A program made the translations under genes and the position numbers. Shown here piece after piece: positions 7,728 through 14,922 of a stretch of 37,612 bases of DNA. The DNA comes from Planctomycetota bacterium. GTDB taxonomy: Bacteria; Planctomycetota; Phycisphaerae; Phycisphaerales; SM1A02. A model generated the notes under the pieces. The model saw only the letters and a list, made by a program, of their open reading frames with translations. It did no database searches and was not told the DNA's origin. Each line of letters starts with the position of its first letter. Position 1 is the first letter of the stretch. The DNA is taken from contig QWPW01000030.1 in the NCBI GenBank assembly GCA_003671025.1, positions 1-37,612 on the forward strand, in the 5' to 3' direction.

Positions 7728-8474
7728 TCAGTGTGGTCGCTGGCCAAACGCGAAGAGCGCGGGCCCGAGCGAGCTGGGGATGAGACGATGGGCGATGGCG
7801 CCAATTCGAAAGAGAACCGAACTGAACGCGAAGTAGTTTGGCTCTGATGTCCAGCCATACACCGCGACGTCAAACCCAGCGCGTCGCGCCGCGCGCTCAA
7901 TCGCCCACTTGGTGTTGCATCGATACAACGTCGGGAAGACATCTTTGTCTTCGCGGCCGGGCTGCACCCGTGAAATCACTGCGGTGTGAAACCGGTTTGG
8001 AATACACGCGGAGATGAGTCCAGGGTATCCCAAGAGATTGGTGGTATTGATCGCGAACATCCCGCCGGGCTTGAGCACTCGGTGCAATTCAGCGAAGAAT
8101 TCATGGGGATTTGGCACGTGTTCGAGCACCGTGCGCGCCATCGCGACGTCGATTGAGGCCGATTCGATTGGCCACGCCTTTCCCAGTGTGAGCAGGCGAA
8201 ACTCATCGAGGCTCGGATTCTCCACACCAACCTCGTCGACGTCGATGCCGATGACCTTGCGCGTTGGACCGCGGAGGTCGTGCAAGCGAGCTCGATACGA
8301 AGAACCCGTGTCGTCGAATGCAACCCCGCGGCCACACCCGATGTCGAGGCATGTTCCGTGGGTGGGAAGAATGGATTGGACGCGGGCTTGGAACTCCACG
8401 CTGCCATCGCAGCGCGAATAGCCGCCGTACATCGCTTCTGGGTACACACTTTGCGTGAGGTTCTTTGGTTTCAT
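7728..8474 (-). CDS. Class I SAM-dependent methyltransferase
   Basis: The 248-residue product has the Rossmann methyltransferase motifs in order: motif I CLDIGCGRGVAF (about residue 42-53), motif II acidic strand end IGIDVDEVG, motif IV-like SIDVAMARTVLEHVPNP, and the post-motif LKPGGMFAINTTN. This places it among the Methyltransf_11-like enzymes that act on small molecules, lipids or glycans. The C-terminal part has an aromatic, hydrophobic stretch (FAFSSVLFRIGAIAHRLI) that may contact a membrane or lipid substrate. The ATG at 8474 has an AGGA ribosome site about eight bases upstream. It converges with the TIM-barrel gene across 80 bases. Substrate unknown. Confidence 0.85.
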   Translation of the reverse strand: MKPKNLTQSVYPEAMYGGYSRCDGSVEFQARVQSILPTHGTCLDIGCGRGVAFDDTGSSYRARLHDLRGPTRKVIGIDVDEVGVENPSLDEFRLLTLGKAWPIESASIDVAMARTVLEHVPNPHEFFAELHRVLKPGGMFAINTTNLLGYPGLISACIPNRFHTAVISRVQPGREDKDVFPTLYRCNTKWAIERAARRAGFDVAVYGWTSEPNYFAFSSVLFRIGAIAHRLIPSSLGPALFAFGQRPH

Positions 8475-8888
8475 TGGGAATCCTGTCGGCCGTTCATCGG
8501 TTCGCAGGCGCGCTGTGTCTGAACTGAATCATTCAAATCGTGAGCGAATGCGCAGAGAGGGAGAAAGGCCAATCTGCGCGAAGGCCGCGGATGCGCGTCC
8601 TCAGGTACCGATCACGTACTGATCAGGTACTGATGCGACGCGATGGCGATCACGACCTTCGAGGCCGCCCGTGCCCGGCGGCGAGTGGTGCGTGGCGCGC
8701 TCAGGCTCGAGGCAATGCTGCGGTAAAGCCTGGTTGCTCGATGGACGGGTGAACGAGAGAACGCAATGAGCGCGATCCCCGAAACAGATTGAATAAATCA
8801 GAGCGCAAAGCGTGCGATGTTCGGCGCAACCGATCGCGCAACGCTTGTTACGATTCGCCCTTCACTCCTGAACCCAAAGGTCGAAACT
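8475..8888. other. Intergenic region, divergent, with a short 11-bp repeat
   Basis: This 414-base spacer separates the methyltransferase from the SPOR-like gene. It should contain both promoters. At 8604-8636 there are three imperfect 11-bp tandem units of a GGTACTGATCA type. A TGtTACGAT sequence at 8846-8854 is a plausible extended -10 for the rightward gene. A 70-codon frame at 8540-8752 has no ribosome site or recognisable content, so I do not call it. Confidence 0.55.
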
Positions 8889-9608
8889 ATGGCCCGTCGC
8901 GGTGGACCCGCTCTCTATGAATTGCTTGGAAACCGTCGCGATACTGCGACAGGTGGTTCGCTGTCGCAGCGCACCCATGCGCCGCGCGCAGTGCTTGATC
9001 CTTCTCAAGTGCGATCGTTGGTGACGTTCATCATCGTGCTTGTTCTCGTGATCGGCGCGTATCTCGTGGGCGTGTCTCGCGGTCAACGACTCGGTCGCGA
9101 AGGCATCGCACAAGAGCGCGCGGAGGAAATGCGTTTGCTCGAAGAGGGCCGACCCTCGGGGAGCGGCGTTGGTCAGCCGAACAACACAGTCAGTGCCGAC
9201 AGTGCCGGCAGTGGCATTTCGCTGCCGATTGCGTCCGAAAACGCGCTCGCTCGCGTGACCAATGACGCGACGACTAGCGCGACGACTGGCGCGCTCGCAC
9301 CCACCGCCATCGGCGTCGATCCACGGGAAGCGGGGAAGAACTATTTCGTCCTCGGCTCCGTGCTCGCGGAGAACGCATCGCGCCTCGTCGCGTTCTGTCG
9401 CGAGCGTGGACTTGACGCATGGGTAGTCCCTGATCACAATGGTCGGCTTCGCGAAATCATCGTGCTCCCCGGCTACGCCTCGGGCGAACGAGAGAGTGTG
9501 GTGATCAGCGAACTCGAAGCGCGTATCCGCAAAGTCGGCGTCCTCTTCAAGGCGTCGGGTGGCGGTACTGACTTCGGGGACAAGTATCCCAAGCTGTTCA
9601 AAGGTTGA
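8889..9608 (+). CDS. Single-span membrane protein with C-terminal SPOR-like domain
   Basis: The 239-residue protein starts with a polar head of about 40 residues (MARRGGPALYELL), followed by one strong helix near 45-64 (VTFIIVLVLVIGAYLVG). A charged helix (about 65-95), a Ser/Thr/Ala-rich linker, and a carboxyl domain of about 80 residues from NYFVLGSVL follow. The domain's two strand-helix repeats, with FVLGS...RLVAFCRERGLDAWVV, look like a SPOR-type peptidoglycan-binding fold, though the match is from pattern only. It would sit in the inner membrane with the domain in the periplasm. An AAAGG ribosome site lies eight bases before the ATG. The upstream longer frame was dropped. It lies immediately before the PVC small basic protein. 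Confidence 0.72.
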   Translation: MARRGGPALYELLGNRRDTATGGSLSQRTHAPRAVLDPSQVRSLVTFIIVLVLVIGAYLVGVSRGQRLGREGIAQERAEEMRLLEEGRPSGSGVGQPNNTVSADSAGSGISLPIASENALARVTNDATTSATTGALAPTAIGVDPREAGKNYFVLGSVLAENASRLVAFCRERGLDAWVVPDHNGRLREIIVLPGYASGERESVVISELEARIRKVGVLFKASGGGTDFGDKYPKLFKG

Positions 9609-9656
9609 ACAACCTCACCAGAGGTTGTTTATGACTGAGGCGAAACAATGCCTCAG
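9608..9656 (+). terminator. Two adjacent stem-loops after the SPOR-like gene
   Basis: Stem one pairs AACAACCTC (9608-9616) with GAGGTTGTT (9621-9629) around an ACCA loop, starting at the stop codon. Stem two pairs CTGAGGC (9635-9641) with GCCTCAG (9650-9656). Neither has a strong T-run, so this could be a weak terminator or an mRNA processing or stability element between the two genes. Confidence 0.45.
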
Positions 9657-9792
9657 CACAATCGACCCGGTGCACGTCTCGCTCTCAACAGCGATGCGCG
9701 TGTCGAGTTCACAAGACAAGTTGCAGTCGAGGGCTTCCCAGCTCGTCGCTCGCACGGTGTTTCCATCCGCGTTTCTCTCGAAAGTTTCCACA

Positions 9793-10071
9793 ATGAGCAT
9801 CCATCCAAGTCTGAAGACCAAGTCCGGCGCCCTCAATCAGCATCGCAACGTGCTCACTCGTGACGAGCGCGTCGCGAAGCTCACCGAGAGCGAGCGCTTC
9901 GTCGGTGGCGCATCCTCTCCGCTTGGTTTGCCCAAAGTGTTGAGCATCAAGATCACCGCCGGCAAGAAGCCTAAGAAGGAACCAGGTGCTGAAGCCGCCG
10001 ACGCGAAGAAGGGCGACGCCAAGAAGGGCGCAGCCAAGCCCGCAGCCAAGGCCGACGCGAAGAAGAAGTAA
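9793..10071 (+). CDS. PVC-superphylum signature small basic protein
   Basis: The 92-residue product begins MSIHPSLKTKSGALNQHRNV, followed by LTRDERVAKL and, near residue 46, PLGLPKVLSIKI. These features match the small basic protein family described as a signature of the PVC superphylum (Planctomycetes, Verrucomicrobia, Chlamydiae), thought to bind nucleic acid or ribosomes. Here it carries an additional tail of about 35 residues rich in Lys, Ala and Asp/Glu (KKG/AKK units), longer than the usual family length of about 60-70. The start is set by the family motif; the longer frame upstream is spurious. No strong ribosome site is visible. It is probably monocistronic, followed by a hairpin at 10291. 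The exact function is not established. Confidence 0.88.
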   Translation: MSIHPSLKTKSGALNQHRNVLTRDERVAKLTESERFVGGASSPLGLPKVLSIKITAGKKPKKEPGAEAADAKKGDAKKGAAKPAAKADAKKK

Positions 10072-10237
10072 ACCGCGCACTCGGTGCACTCCGCTCGGGT
10101 CGAGGGCAACAACAATCCGCTCTCCTTCGAGCGCGGTTGCCGAGGTCCTGCGGCATCGAGACGAGTTTCCACGCGAGGCCTCTCGCGGTCGACTCGACTC
10201 GCGTGCATCGCAGTCAGTGCGATGCAGTCACCGCTGT

Positions 10238-10278
10238 GCATGTTCAACGCATGTTCAACGCATGTTCAACGCATGTTC
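10238..10278. repeat. 11-bp tandem repeat, three copies plus partial
   Basis: GCATGTTCAAC occurs perfectly at 10238-10248, 10249-10259 and 10260-10270, followed by an eight-base partial copy (10271-10278). It lies just upstream of a terminator-like hairpin. Confidence 0.95.
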
Positions 10279-10290
10279 TGCAATACTGCA

Positions 10291-10316
10291 ACGCCTCCGA
10301 CATTTGTCGGAGGCGT
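10291..10316 (+). terminator. Stem-loop, probable terminator
   Basis: ACGCCTCCGACA pairs with TGTCGGAGGCGT around a very short loop, giving about 10-11 stable GC-rich base pairs. The following T-run is short (TTTGCATTGG), so termination would be modest. It probably ends the small basic protein transcript. Confidence 0.6.
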
Positions 10317-10384
10317 TTGCATTGGTCAAGCACTCATGAAGGGTGCGTTTCGCGCGCTCGACTGGCACCACGCAGGATTTTTTG

Positions 10385-11608
10385 ATGCACCCCCCGACTT
10401 CGACTCATTCTCCATCTGCGACATCGAGTCACACGACAACAGCGGGGGCACCACTTGATGTTGGAAACTTGTTGTCGCGACGCGCGCGATCGATCGACGC
10501 GAGTGGGATTCGCAAGGTGTTTGATCTCGCGGCGCATCTGAAGGATCCGATCAATCTCTCGATCGGACAGCCAGACTTTCCGGTGCCCGATGTGCTCAAA
10601 GACGCGGCAATTCGCGCGATTCAAGACAACCGCAACGGATACACGCCCACCCAAGGATGTCCCGAACTGCTCGGCGCAATCTGGAAACGCCTCGGCAGCG
10701 AAGTGGGTTGGAGTCTCGACGCGCAGCAAGGCACCAGCGCGATTGTGACCAGCGGAACCAGCGGCGGCTTGGTGCTGGGCATGATGTGTTTGCTCGACAC
10801 GGATGACGAGGCCATCGTGCCTGATCCGTACTTCGTGATGTATCCGCAGCTCGCGGCGCTCACGGGCGGCAAGATCGTCTTGTGCGACACCTATCCTGAT
10901 TTTCGCATGACGGCCGCGCGCATCGAGCCGCTGATCACGCCGCGCACCAAGGCGGTGTTGATCAACAGTCCCGGCAATCCCACCGGCGTCGTGCTTTCGG
11001 ATGACGAGTTGCGTGACATCGTCGATCTCTGTCGTGCGCGCAACATCATGTTGATCTCGGATGAGATCTACGACGAATTTACCTTTCGCGCTTTTCGTGA
11101 AGAGGGGCGTTTCCCCACACCTGCGCGATTCTCCAAGGATTGTCTGCTCATTCGCGGCTTCGGTAAGACGTATGGCTGCACCGGTTGGCGATTGGGCTAC
11201 GTCGCGGGGCCGCACGAACTCGTGCAGTCGATCGCGAAGTTGCAGCAGTACACCTACGTATGCGCGCCGAGCATGGCGCAGTACGCCGCGGCGCATGCGT
11301 TTGAAATCGACATGCAGCCATGGGTCGATCGATTCGAACAACGACGCGACAGCGTGTTGGCGGCGTTTGACGGACTGACCAAGGTCACTGTTCCCGGCGG
11401 CGCGTTCTACGCGTTTGTCGAAGTACCTTCGTCGCTCGGCTTGACCGCGACGCAATTCGTCGAGAAGGCCATCGAGCGAAACGTCCTGATCATTCCCGGC
11501 AAAGTGTTCTCCACGCGAGACACGCACTTCCGCCTTTCGTTCGCAGCGAAAGAAGAGACTCTCGCGCGCGGACTCGAGGTCTTGCGCAACATCATGCAAG
11601 GCAAGTGA
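10385..11608 (+). CDS. Class I/II pyridoxal-phosphate aminotransferase (aspartate aminotransferase family)
   Basis: The 407-residue product shows the fold-type I aminotransferase motifs: NLSIGQPDF (about 57-65), GYTPTQG (85-91), SPGNPTG (195-201, substrate/PLP Asn), SDEIYDEF (225-232, PLP-pairing Asp and Tyr) and GFGKTYGCTGWRLGY (258-272) with the Schiff-base Lys near 261 and the Arg that binds the PLP phosphate near 269. The usual SFSK is GFGK here. The carboxyl end has the FRLSFA segment with the carboxylate-binding Arg. The reaction is likely transfer of an amino group between an amino acid and 2-oxoglutarate; the amino acid is not evident. ATG 10385 has an AGGA ribosome site eight bases before; an earlier GTG gives a poor extension. 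It stands alone. Confidence 0.9.
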   Translation: MHPPTSTHSPSATSSHTTTAGAPLDVGNLLSRRARSIDASGIRKVFDLAAHLKDPINLSIGQPDFPVPDVLKDAAIRAIQDNRNGYTPTQGCPELLGAIWKRLGSEVGWSLDAQQGTSAIVTSGTSGGLVLGMMCLLDTDDEAIVPDPYFVMYPQLAALTGGKIVLCDTYPDFRMTAARIEPLITPRTKAVLINSPGNPTGVVLSDDELRDIVDLCRARNIMLISDEIYDEFTFRAFREEGRFPTPARFSKDCLLIRGFGKTYGCTGWRLGYVAGPHELVQSIAKLQQYTYVCAPSMAQYAAAHAFEIDMQPWVDRFEQRRDSVLAAFDGLTKVTVPGGAFYAFVEVPSSLGLTATQFVEKAIERNVLIIPGKVFSTRDTHFRLSFAAKEETLARGLEVLRNIMQGK

Positions 11609-11696
11609 GTCTGCAGAAGTGAGTGCAGAGTTGGTGTCGTGAATTCGCGCGTTGCAGTCCACGCAAGGACGCGCGACGCTCGAGTGTTCACCGCAC

Positions 11697-11736
11697 AAAT
11701 AAAACCGCCGTCTGAATCAGAGATCCAGAGCGGCGG
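11697..11736 (-). terminator. Orphan minus-strand terminator
   Basis: On the minus strand CCGCCG-C-TCTG pairs with CAGA-CGGCGG around an 11-base loop, followed by TTTTATTT (11704-11697). The shape is a normal Rho-independent terminator. The nearest minus-strand gene already has its own terminator about 260 bases upstream, so it is unclear which transcript ends here. Confidence 0.6.
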
Positions 11737-11988
11737 CGGGTGGATGGCCAGAACTTTGAGGTCTTGGGGATTCGTTTGCGCGAACACTCGCGAACACCAG
11801 CGAACACCAGCGAACACCTTTGACACCCTCTCTATCCGTCCAACAATGATCCGAGTTCAGAAGAAGCCCCAAGTTCCGTCAGGATCGACCGCCTTTCTTG
11901 CGCGGACTTAGGTTTGGGCGGGCGCGGCTTGGTAACTCAAAGTTGCGAACGTCTGCGCCGTTTGCGATCTCGCGCCGGGCGCATCACC

Positions 11989-12023
11989 AAAAAAGACGAC
12001 GCGCCGACCTTGCGGGGCGCGTC
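11989..12023 (-). terminator. Rho-independent terminator of the lipoprotein gene
   Basis: Minus strand: GACGCGCC (12023-12016) pairs perfectly with GGCGCGTC (12005-11998) around a ten-base loop and is followed, after two or three bases, by a run of six T (11994-11989). It lies about 80 bases after the lipoprotein stop. Confidence 0.78.
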
Positions 12024-12060
12024 GAAATGGTGTGCGTTTGAGAGACGCTCCTCAGTGAAT

Positions 12061-12096
12061 CACAGCCTGAAACACAGCCTGAAACACTGCCTGAAG
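12061..12096. repeat. 12-bp tandem repeat, three copies
   Basis: CACAGCCTGAAA is perfect at 12061-12072 and 12073-12084, with a third copy carrying two changes at 12085-12096. It sits in the 3' untranslated region of the lipoprotein gene, between its stop and its terminator. Confidence 0.93.
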
Positions 12097-12104
12097 ACCG
12101 GGGA

Positions 12105-12308
12105 TTAGTTTCCCGCGGGCTTCGATGGTGGCGGGGGCGCATCGGACTTGTTCGAGCCGAGCTTGATTCCCGAGCCTGGCGGATCGACTGGCTTGGCGTC
12201 TGGCTGACGGACCTGATCCGCAGGGATCGTGGTCGTGTCGCCGCCGCCGTCGCAACCAGTGAGGAGCACGCATGCGCTAAGGCATCCGAGTGCGAGGAAA
12301 GTCTTCAT
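12105..12308 (-). CDS. Small lipoprotein
   Basis: This 67-residue product has a lipoprotein signal: MKTFLALGCLSACVLLTGC, with LTGC as the lipobox and Cys19 as the lipidation site. The mature part has only about 49 residues. It is low complexity, with DGGGD, many Pro and Asp/Lys, and SDAPPPPSKP near the end, so it looks like a flexible envelope tether. The ATG follows an AAAGGA ribosome site by about six bases. A clear terminator follows at 11989-12023, so the gene is probably monocistronic. I recognise no family and cannot assign a role. Confidence 0.8.
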   Translation of the reverse strand: MKTFLALGCLSACVLLTGCDGGGDTTTIPADQVRQPDAKPVDPPGSGIKLGSNKSDAPPPPSKPAGN

Positions 12309-12535
12309 ATGCAGTCCTTTCGAGAGAGTTTCCCAACTGGAGAACCACCTTTACTGGGATGGAGCGCCAACTGGGCGGAATTGATCGAAACACGTTGATC
12401 GGAATCATGGACGCTGGAACCTGAAAATCTCAAGCTCCGCACCAGCGTATTGGACGGGACGAGCGCGTCGAGGTCAAGTCGCGCGTAGTCGAGGGCGCCT
12501 GTCCGACGCGTCAAAGAGTGCATCTGCCCGTGAGG
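12309..12535. other. Upstream region of the lipoprotein gene
   Basis: These 227 bases should contain the lipoprotein promoter. A TTGATCG motif appears twice within about 20 bases, near 12380-12400. I see no terminator for the metallophosphatase that ends on its far side, and no gene. Confidence 0.4.
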
Positions 12536-14512
12536 TCACGGCTTGCCGCTCACGCGCGCGGGCAGAGTTTTCGGCGCAAGCCAACGCCACTGCGTGTGAT
12601 ACGTCTCGTCGTTGTCGGCGACGCCGAGGTTGATCGCGACTCCATCGCCCTCGTCGCCTTTGCCGTTCCAAAGCGCGGAAGCATCGAGCGTCAGGGTCAG
12701 TTGCCACTGCGTTTGTGCGCGTTGCAGCACCGCATCAACGCCAACTGCACGCACCAGTTTCTTGCCATCGGCGCTCAGCGTGCGCACAAACGGCGTGAGG
12801 TCGCCCATCGAAAACGTGACGAGATACTCGCGCGCGTCATCGCCCTCACCGAGGATCAATCGCACCGAGTCACCAAGAGGATCCGCGAGCGCGCCTTTGC
12901 TGCTGGCGAGATTCGCGTCCGTCGCGTCTTTGGTGCTGGGATTTTTTAGCAGCGCGCTATCGCCAGAGAACACGCTGTCGGGAACAGTCACACGAATCTG
13001 CACCGAATTCGGGGCGCTTCCCGTAGTGCCACCTTTGGCGAGACGCATCGACGAGTTCGCTTCGGTCGAGTCGTATTCCGACACATCCCACACCGCGATC
13101 GGATAGTCGGTCGCGACTTCGAAGGACTCCGCGAGTGCGATTGTGCGAGCGATGGGTCCACGTTGGTGCAGCACGATGGGAACCGTGCGTCCCTTGTTGT
13201 CGGCGTATTGCGCGATGATTTCAAACGGCGGTGGTTGCGGCGGAACGATTTGCGCCGGCGCCTGGAAGGGAATCTTCACGCTTTCGCTCGCGCCCGCAGC
13301 GACTTGAATCTCGTCTTGCGGAAGTTCAAGCCGAATCGGTGAATCAAGATCCGTCGTCGCTGCATTGAACGTGTCGATGCCGGTGCGGCTCACCCATGAG
13401 CGTTGCAACTCTTGTCCATCGACGCGATCGATCACAGGCCACGGCGTCGGTGCACGCGTCGCTTGAAAGCGAAAGGCAACGGGACGATCAAGCGGATTGC
13501 GCAGCGTGACTTCAAACGAACCCTTGATCACCGCGTTCGCTGGTTTTCCAAACGGATCGGGAATCGCGCCGGTGATCGTCACTGCATTGCGCGAGCTCTT
13601 GAGTTTGTACGCGAGGTCTTGATCTTCCTTGGTCATCCAATCGAGCGGCAGTGTGCAGCCCGCAATCTGGTGATAGGGCGCGATCTTGCCTGACTCTTCG
13701 ATCACTAAAAAAGTCGTGTGCTGCAACTGTCCCGCGAGTGGATGCTGATCGACCGCGCCTCCGCACGTTCCAAGAATGAGATACGGAATGCCATCACGCG
13801 GAGGCAGCCACGAGAGCGCGTGATAGTGACCGGCGATGACATAGTCGACGCCATGACGCACCAACATTGGTTGCACGCGTTCGTCCCACTTCGTTGGCTT
13901 GTGATCCCACAGCGGACGGTGGAAGAGCAAGATGATCGGTCGCGCGCGCTGCTCGAGTTGCGTGAGCGTTTCATCGAGCCACGCGAGTTGCTCGTCGGAA
14001 AATCCTGGCTGCACGCGACTGTCGCCATCTTCGCTGTTGAGAATCACCACACTCGCGAGATCAAGTTCCACCGCGTAATAGAGCGGTCCAAACATGTGGC
14101 GATACTGCTGCGCGAATGTCGCATCAGACGTGTCGCGCGTGCCGCTCACTAGATCGTGATTTCCCGCGGTGGGATAGAAGGGCATTGTGAGTCGGCCGAC
14201 GATGTCGAGAAAATCTTGTCGCTCTTGCGCGACGTGCTCCTTGTTGCGTGAGTAACCCTGCACGAGATCGCCGACACAAAACACCGCATCGGGCGCGCCG
14301 CGATTGAAGTCTTCGACTGCTTCGCGCAAATAGCGCAATCCCCAATCACGGCCCGTGGTGCGATCAGGAATGATGGCGAGGATCTGTTTGCGCGGCCCCG
14401 CGGGCTGTGTGATGCGCTGGCCGTTCACGGATCCGCCGTCGGCCTCCTTTTCGAAGGTCGGAGGGACAATGAGCGAGAGTGATGCAATCACAAACAGGGC
14501 GGAGGCGATCAT
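12536..14512 (-). CDS. Secreted calcineurin-like metallophosphatase with C-terminal CBM9-like domain
   Basis: The 658-residue product starts with a hydrophobic export signal (MIASALFVIASLSLIVPP). The metallophosphatase motifs appear in order: GDLVQG (about residue 82), GNHDL (about 118), FHRPLW (about 197) and GHYHALSW (about 229). The first motif, normally D-x-H, reads PDRTTG, so its His is missing; substrates and metal site may differ. A middle Ig-like region (about 310-430) follows. The last 200 residues (from about VATDYPIAVWDVSEY) include a region like family 9 carbohydrate-binding/heme-like beta sandwiches, with DSVRLILG and AINLGVADND. It probably acts in the periplasm or outside the cell on phosphoesters; substrate unknown. 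The stop of a 96-codon frame overlaps its ATG, but that frame does not look coding. Confidence 0.82.
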   Translation of the reverse strand: MIASALFVIASLSLIVPPTFEKEADGGSVNGQRITQPAGPRKQILAIIPDRTTGRDWGLRYLREAVEDFNRGAPDAVFCVGDLVQGYSRNKEHVAQERQDFLDIVGRLTMPFYPTAGNHDLVSGTRDTSDATFAQQYRHMFGPLYYAVELDLASVVILNSEDGDSRVQPGFSDEQLAWLDETLTQLEQRARPIILLFHRPLWDHKPTKWDERVQPMLVRHGVDYVIAGHYHALSWLPPRDGIPYLILGTCGGAVDQHPLAGQLQHTTFLVIEESGKIAPYHQIAGCTLPLDWMTKEDQDLAYKLKSSRNAVTITGAIPDPFGKPANAVIKGSFEVTLRNPLDRPVAFRFQATRAPTPWPVIDRVDGQELQRSWVSRTGIDTFNAATTDLDSPIRLELPQDEIQVAAGASESVKIPFQAPAQIVPPQPPPFEIIAQYADNKGRTVPIVLHQRGPIARTIALAESFEVATDYPIAVWDVSEYDSTEANSSMRLAKGGTTGSAPNSVQIRVTVPDSVFSGDSALLKNPSTKDATDANLASSKGALADPLGDSVRLILGEGDDAREYLVTFSMGDLTPFVRTLSADGKKLVRAVGVDAVLQRAQTQWQLTLTLDASALWNGKGDEGDGVAINLGVADNDETYHTQWRWLAPKTLPARVSGKP

Positions 14513-14542
14513 TTGCGGAGGGTAACGGTCCTAGCGCGGTAA

Positions 14543-14573
14543 GGAATTTTCTGCGCGACGCGCAGAAAAATCC
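14543..14573. repeat. Near-perfect 31-bp palindrome
   Basis: A 15-base arm (14543-14557) and its inverted copy (14559-14573) differ by one mismatch and are separated by one base. T's precede and A's follow the core on both strands, so it is not a terminator. It lies 31 bases upstream of the metallophosphatase start and may be an operator or cruciform. Confidence 0.85.
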
Positions 14574-14829
14574 GCGTTCTTGCGTGCGCGGAGGCCTCTC
14601 TCACGTGATTCACAAAAAAAGTGTGGCGAAGACTTGCGAATCGCCGAACGAAGGAGCAGCACTTGGGATTGTCTTGTGTGAAGTCGAGGTTCAGCCTCGG
14701 CGCAATTTCTGCAAAGTCCTGCGTGGCGAGCAATTCGTCGTCGCGATGGAACTCGGTTTGAGCAGCGTTTAGATTTCGGATTTCAGCGCAGCTGCTCACT
14801 CTTTCAAACAGTCATCTTTCTCCCCTCCG

Positions 14830-14870
14830 CCCCGTCCGCTCAGAATCCTGATCGAACGGGGTTTTTCTTT
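14830..14870 (+). terminator. Strong rightward Rho-independent terminator with no assigned gene
   Basis: CCCCGT (14830-14835) pairs with ACGGGG (14856-14861). The inner part also pairs as CG/CG and TCAG/CTGA around an AATC loop, separated by matched mismatches. TTTTTCTTTTCT follows directly. All genes around it point the other way. Confidence 0.78.
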
Positions 14871-14922
14871 TCTCGTAAGCGTTTTTCGCTACGTTTCCGC
14901 GGGTTTCTCGCTGAGGCGAGGA

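Larger units (their letters stand above)
10072..10384. other. Intergenic region before the aminotransferase
   Basis: This 313-base stretch has no credible gene. It contains the 11-bp tandem repeat at 10238-10278 and the stem-loop at 10291-10316. The last ten bases carry the ribosome site for the next gene. Confidence 0.6.
11609..12104. other. Intergenic region with repeats and two minus-strand terminators
   Basis: Nearly 500 bases between the aminotransferase stop and the lipoprotein stop. It contains a 10-bp repeat (CGAACACCAG type) at 11781-11818, a 12-bp repeat at 12061-12096, and hairpins at 11697-11736 and 11989-12023. Frames on both strands read through the hairpins and repeats, have no clear ribosome site and resemble nothing known to me, so no gene is called. 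Confidence 0.6.
14513..14922. other. Structured intergenic region ending in a strong rightward terminator
   Basis: No convincing gene lies in these 410 bases. On the plus strand I see a near-perfect palindrome (14543-14573), a GGCGA/TCGCC hairpin (about 14633-14653), a CGAGG/CCTCG hairpin (about 14684-14698), GAGCAGC/GCTGCTC pairing (about 14759-14796) and then the terminator at 14830. A TAGATT at 14770-14775 is the same hexamer as the scpA -10 box. The nearest rightward gene upstream ends at 11608. This could be an unannotated small RNA, but I could not match it to tmRNA, RNase P, 6S or SRP RNA. Confidence 0.4.

Noticed and set aside
7599-7847. 82-codon plus-strand frame between the TIM-barrel and methyltransferase genes
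   Set aside because: It overlaps both genes in other frames and has no independent support.
8540-8752. 70-codon plus-strand frame in the spacer before the SPOR-like gene
   Set aside because: No ribosome site, arginine-rich shadow-like composition, and it crosses the 11-bp repeat.
10334-11698. 454-codon minus-strand frame opposite the aminotransferase
   Set aside because: The aminotransferase motifs on the plus strand are decisive; long antisense frames are common in this GC-rich DNA.
11639-11911. 90-codon plus-strand frame after the aminotransferase
   Set aside because: It reads through the minus-strand terminator and the 10-bp repeat and has no ribosome site or known motif.
14521-14540. 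Sequence TAACGGTCCTA resembling the helix 69 region of 23S rRNA
   Set aside because: Only eleven bases match, the flanks do not continue as rRNA, and the position lies at the start of a protein gene. Most likely chance.
14640-14700. AAGGAGCAGC segment reminiscent of bacterial SRP RNA
   Set aside because: The GGAA tetraloop context and the paired flanks of SRP helix 8 are absent. tmRNA, RNase P and 6S hallmarks were also not found.
14509-14799. 96-codon minus-strand frame ending with ATGA overlap at the metallophosphatase start
   Set aside because: The product has no recognisable features, an unnatural Arg/Phe/Cys mix and no ribosome site, and it runs across the palindrome. The overlap alone is not enough.
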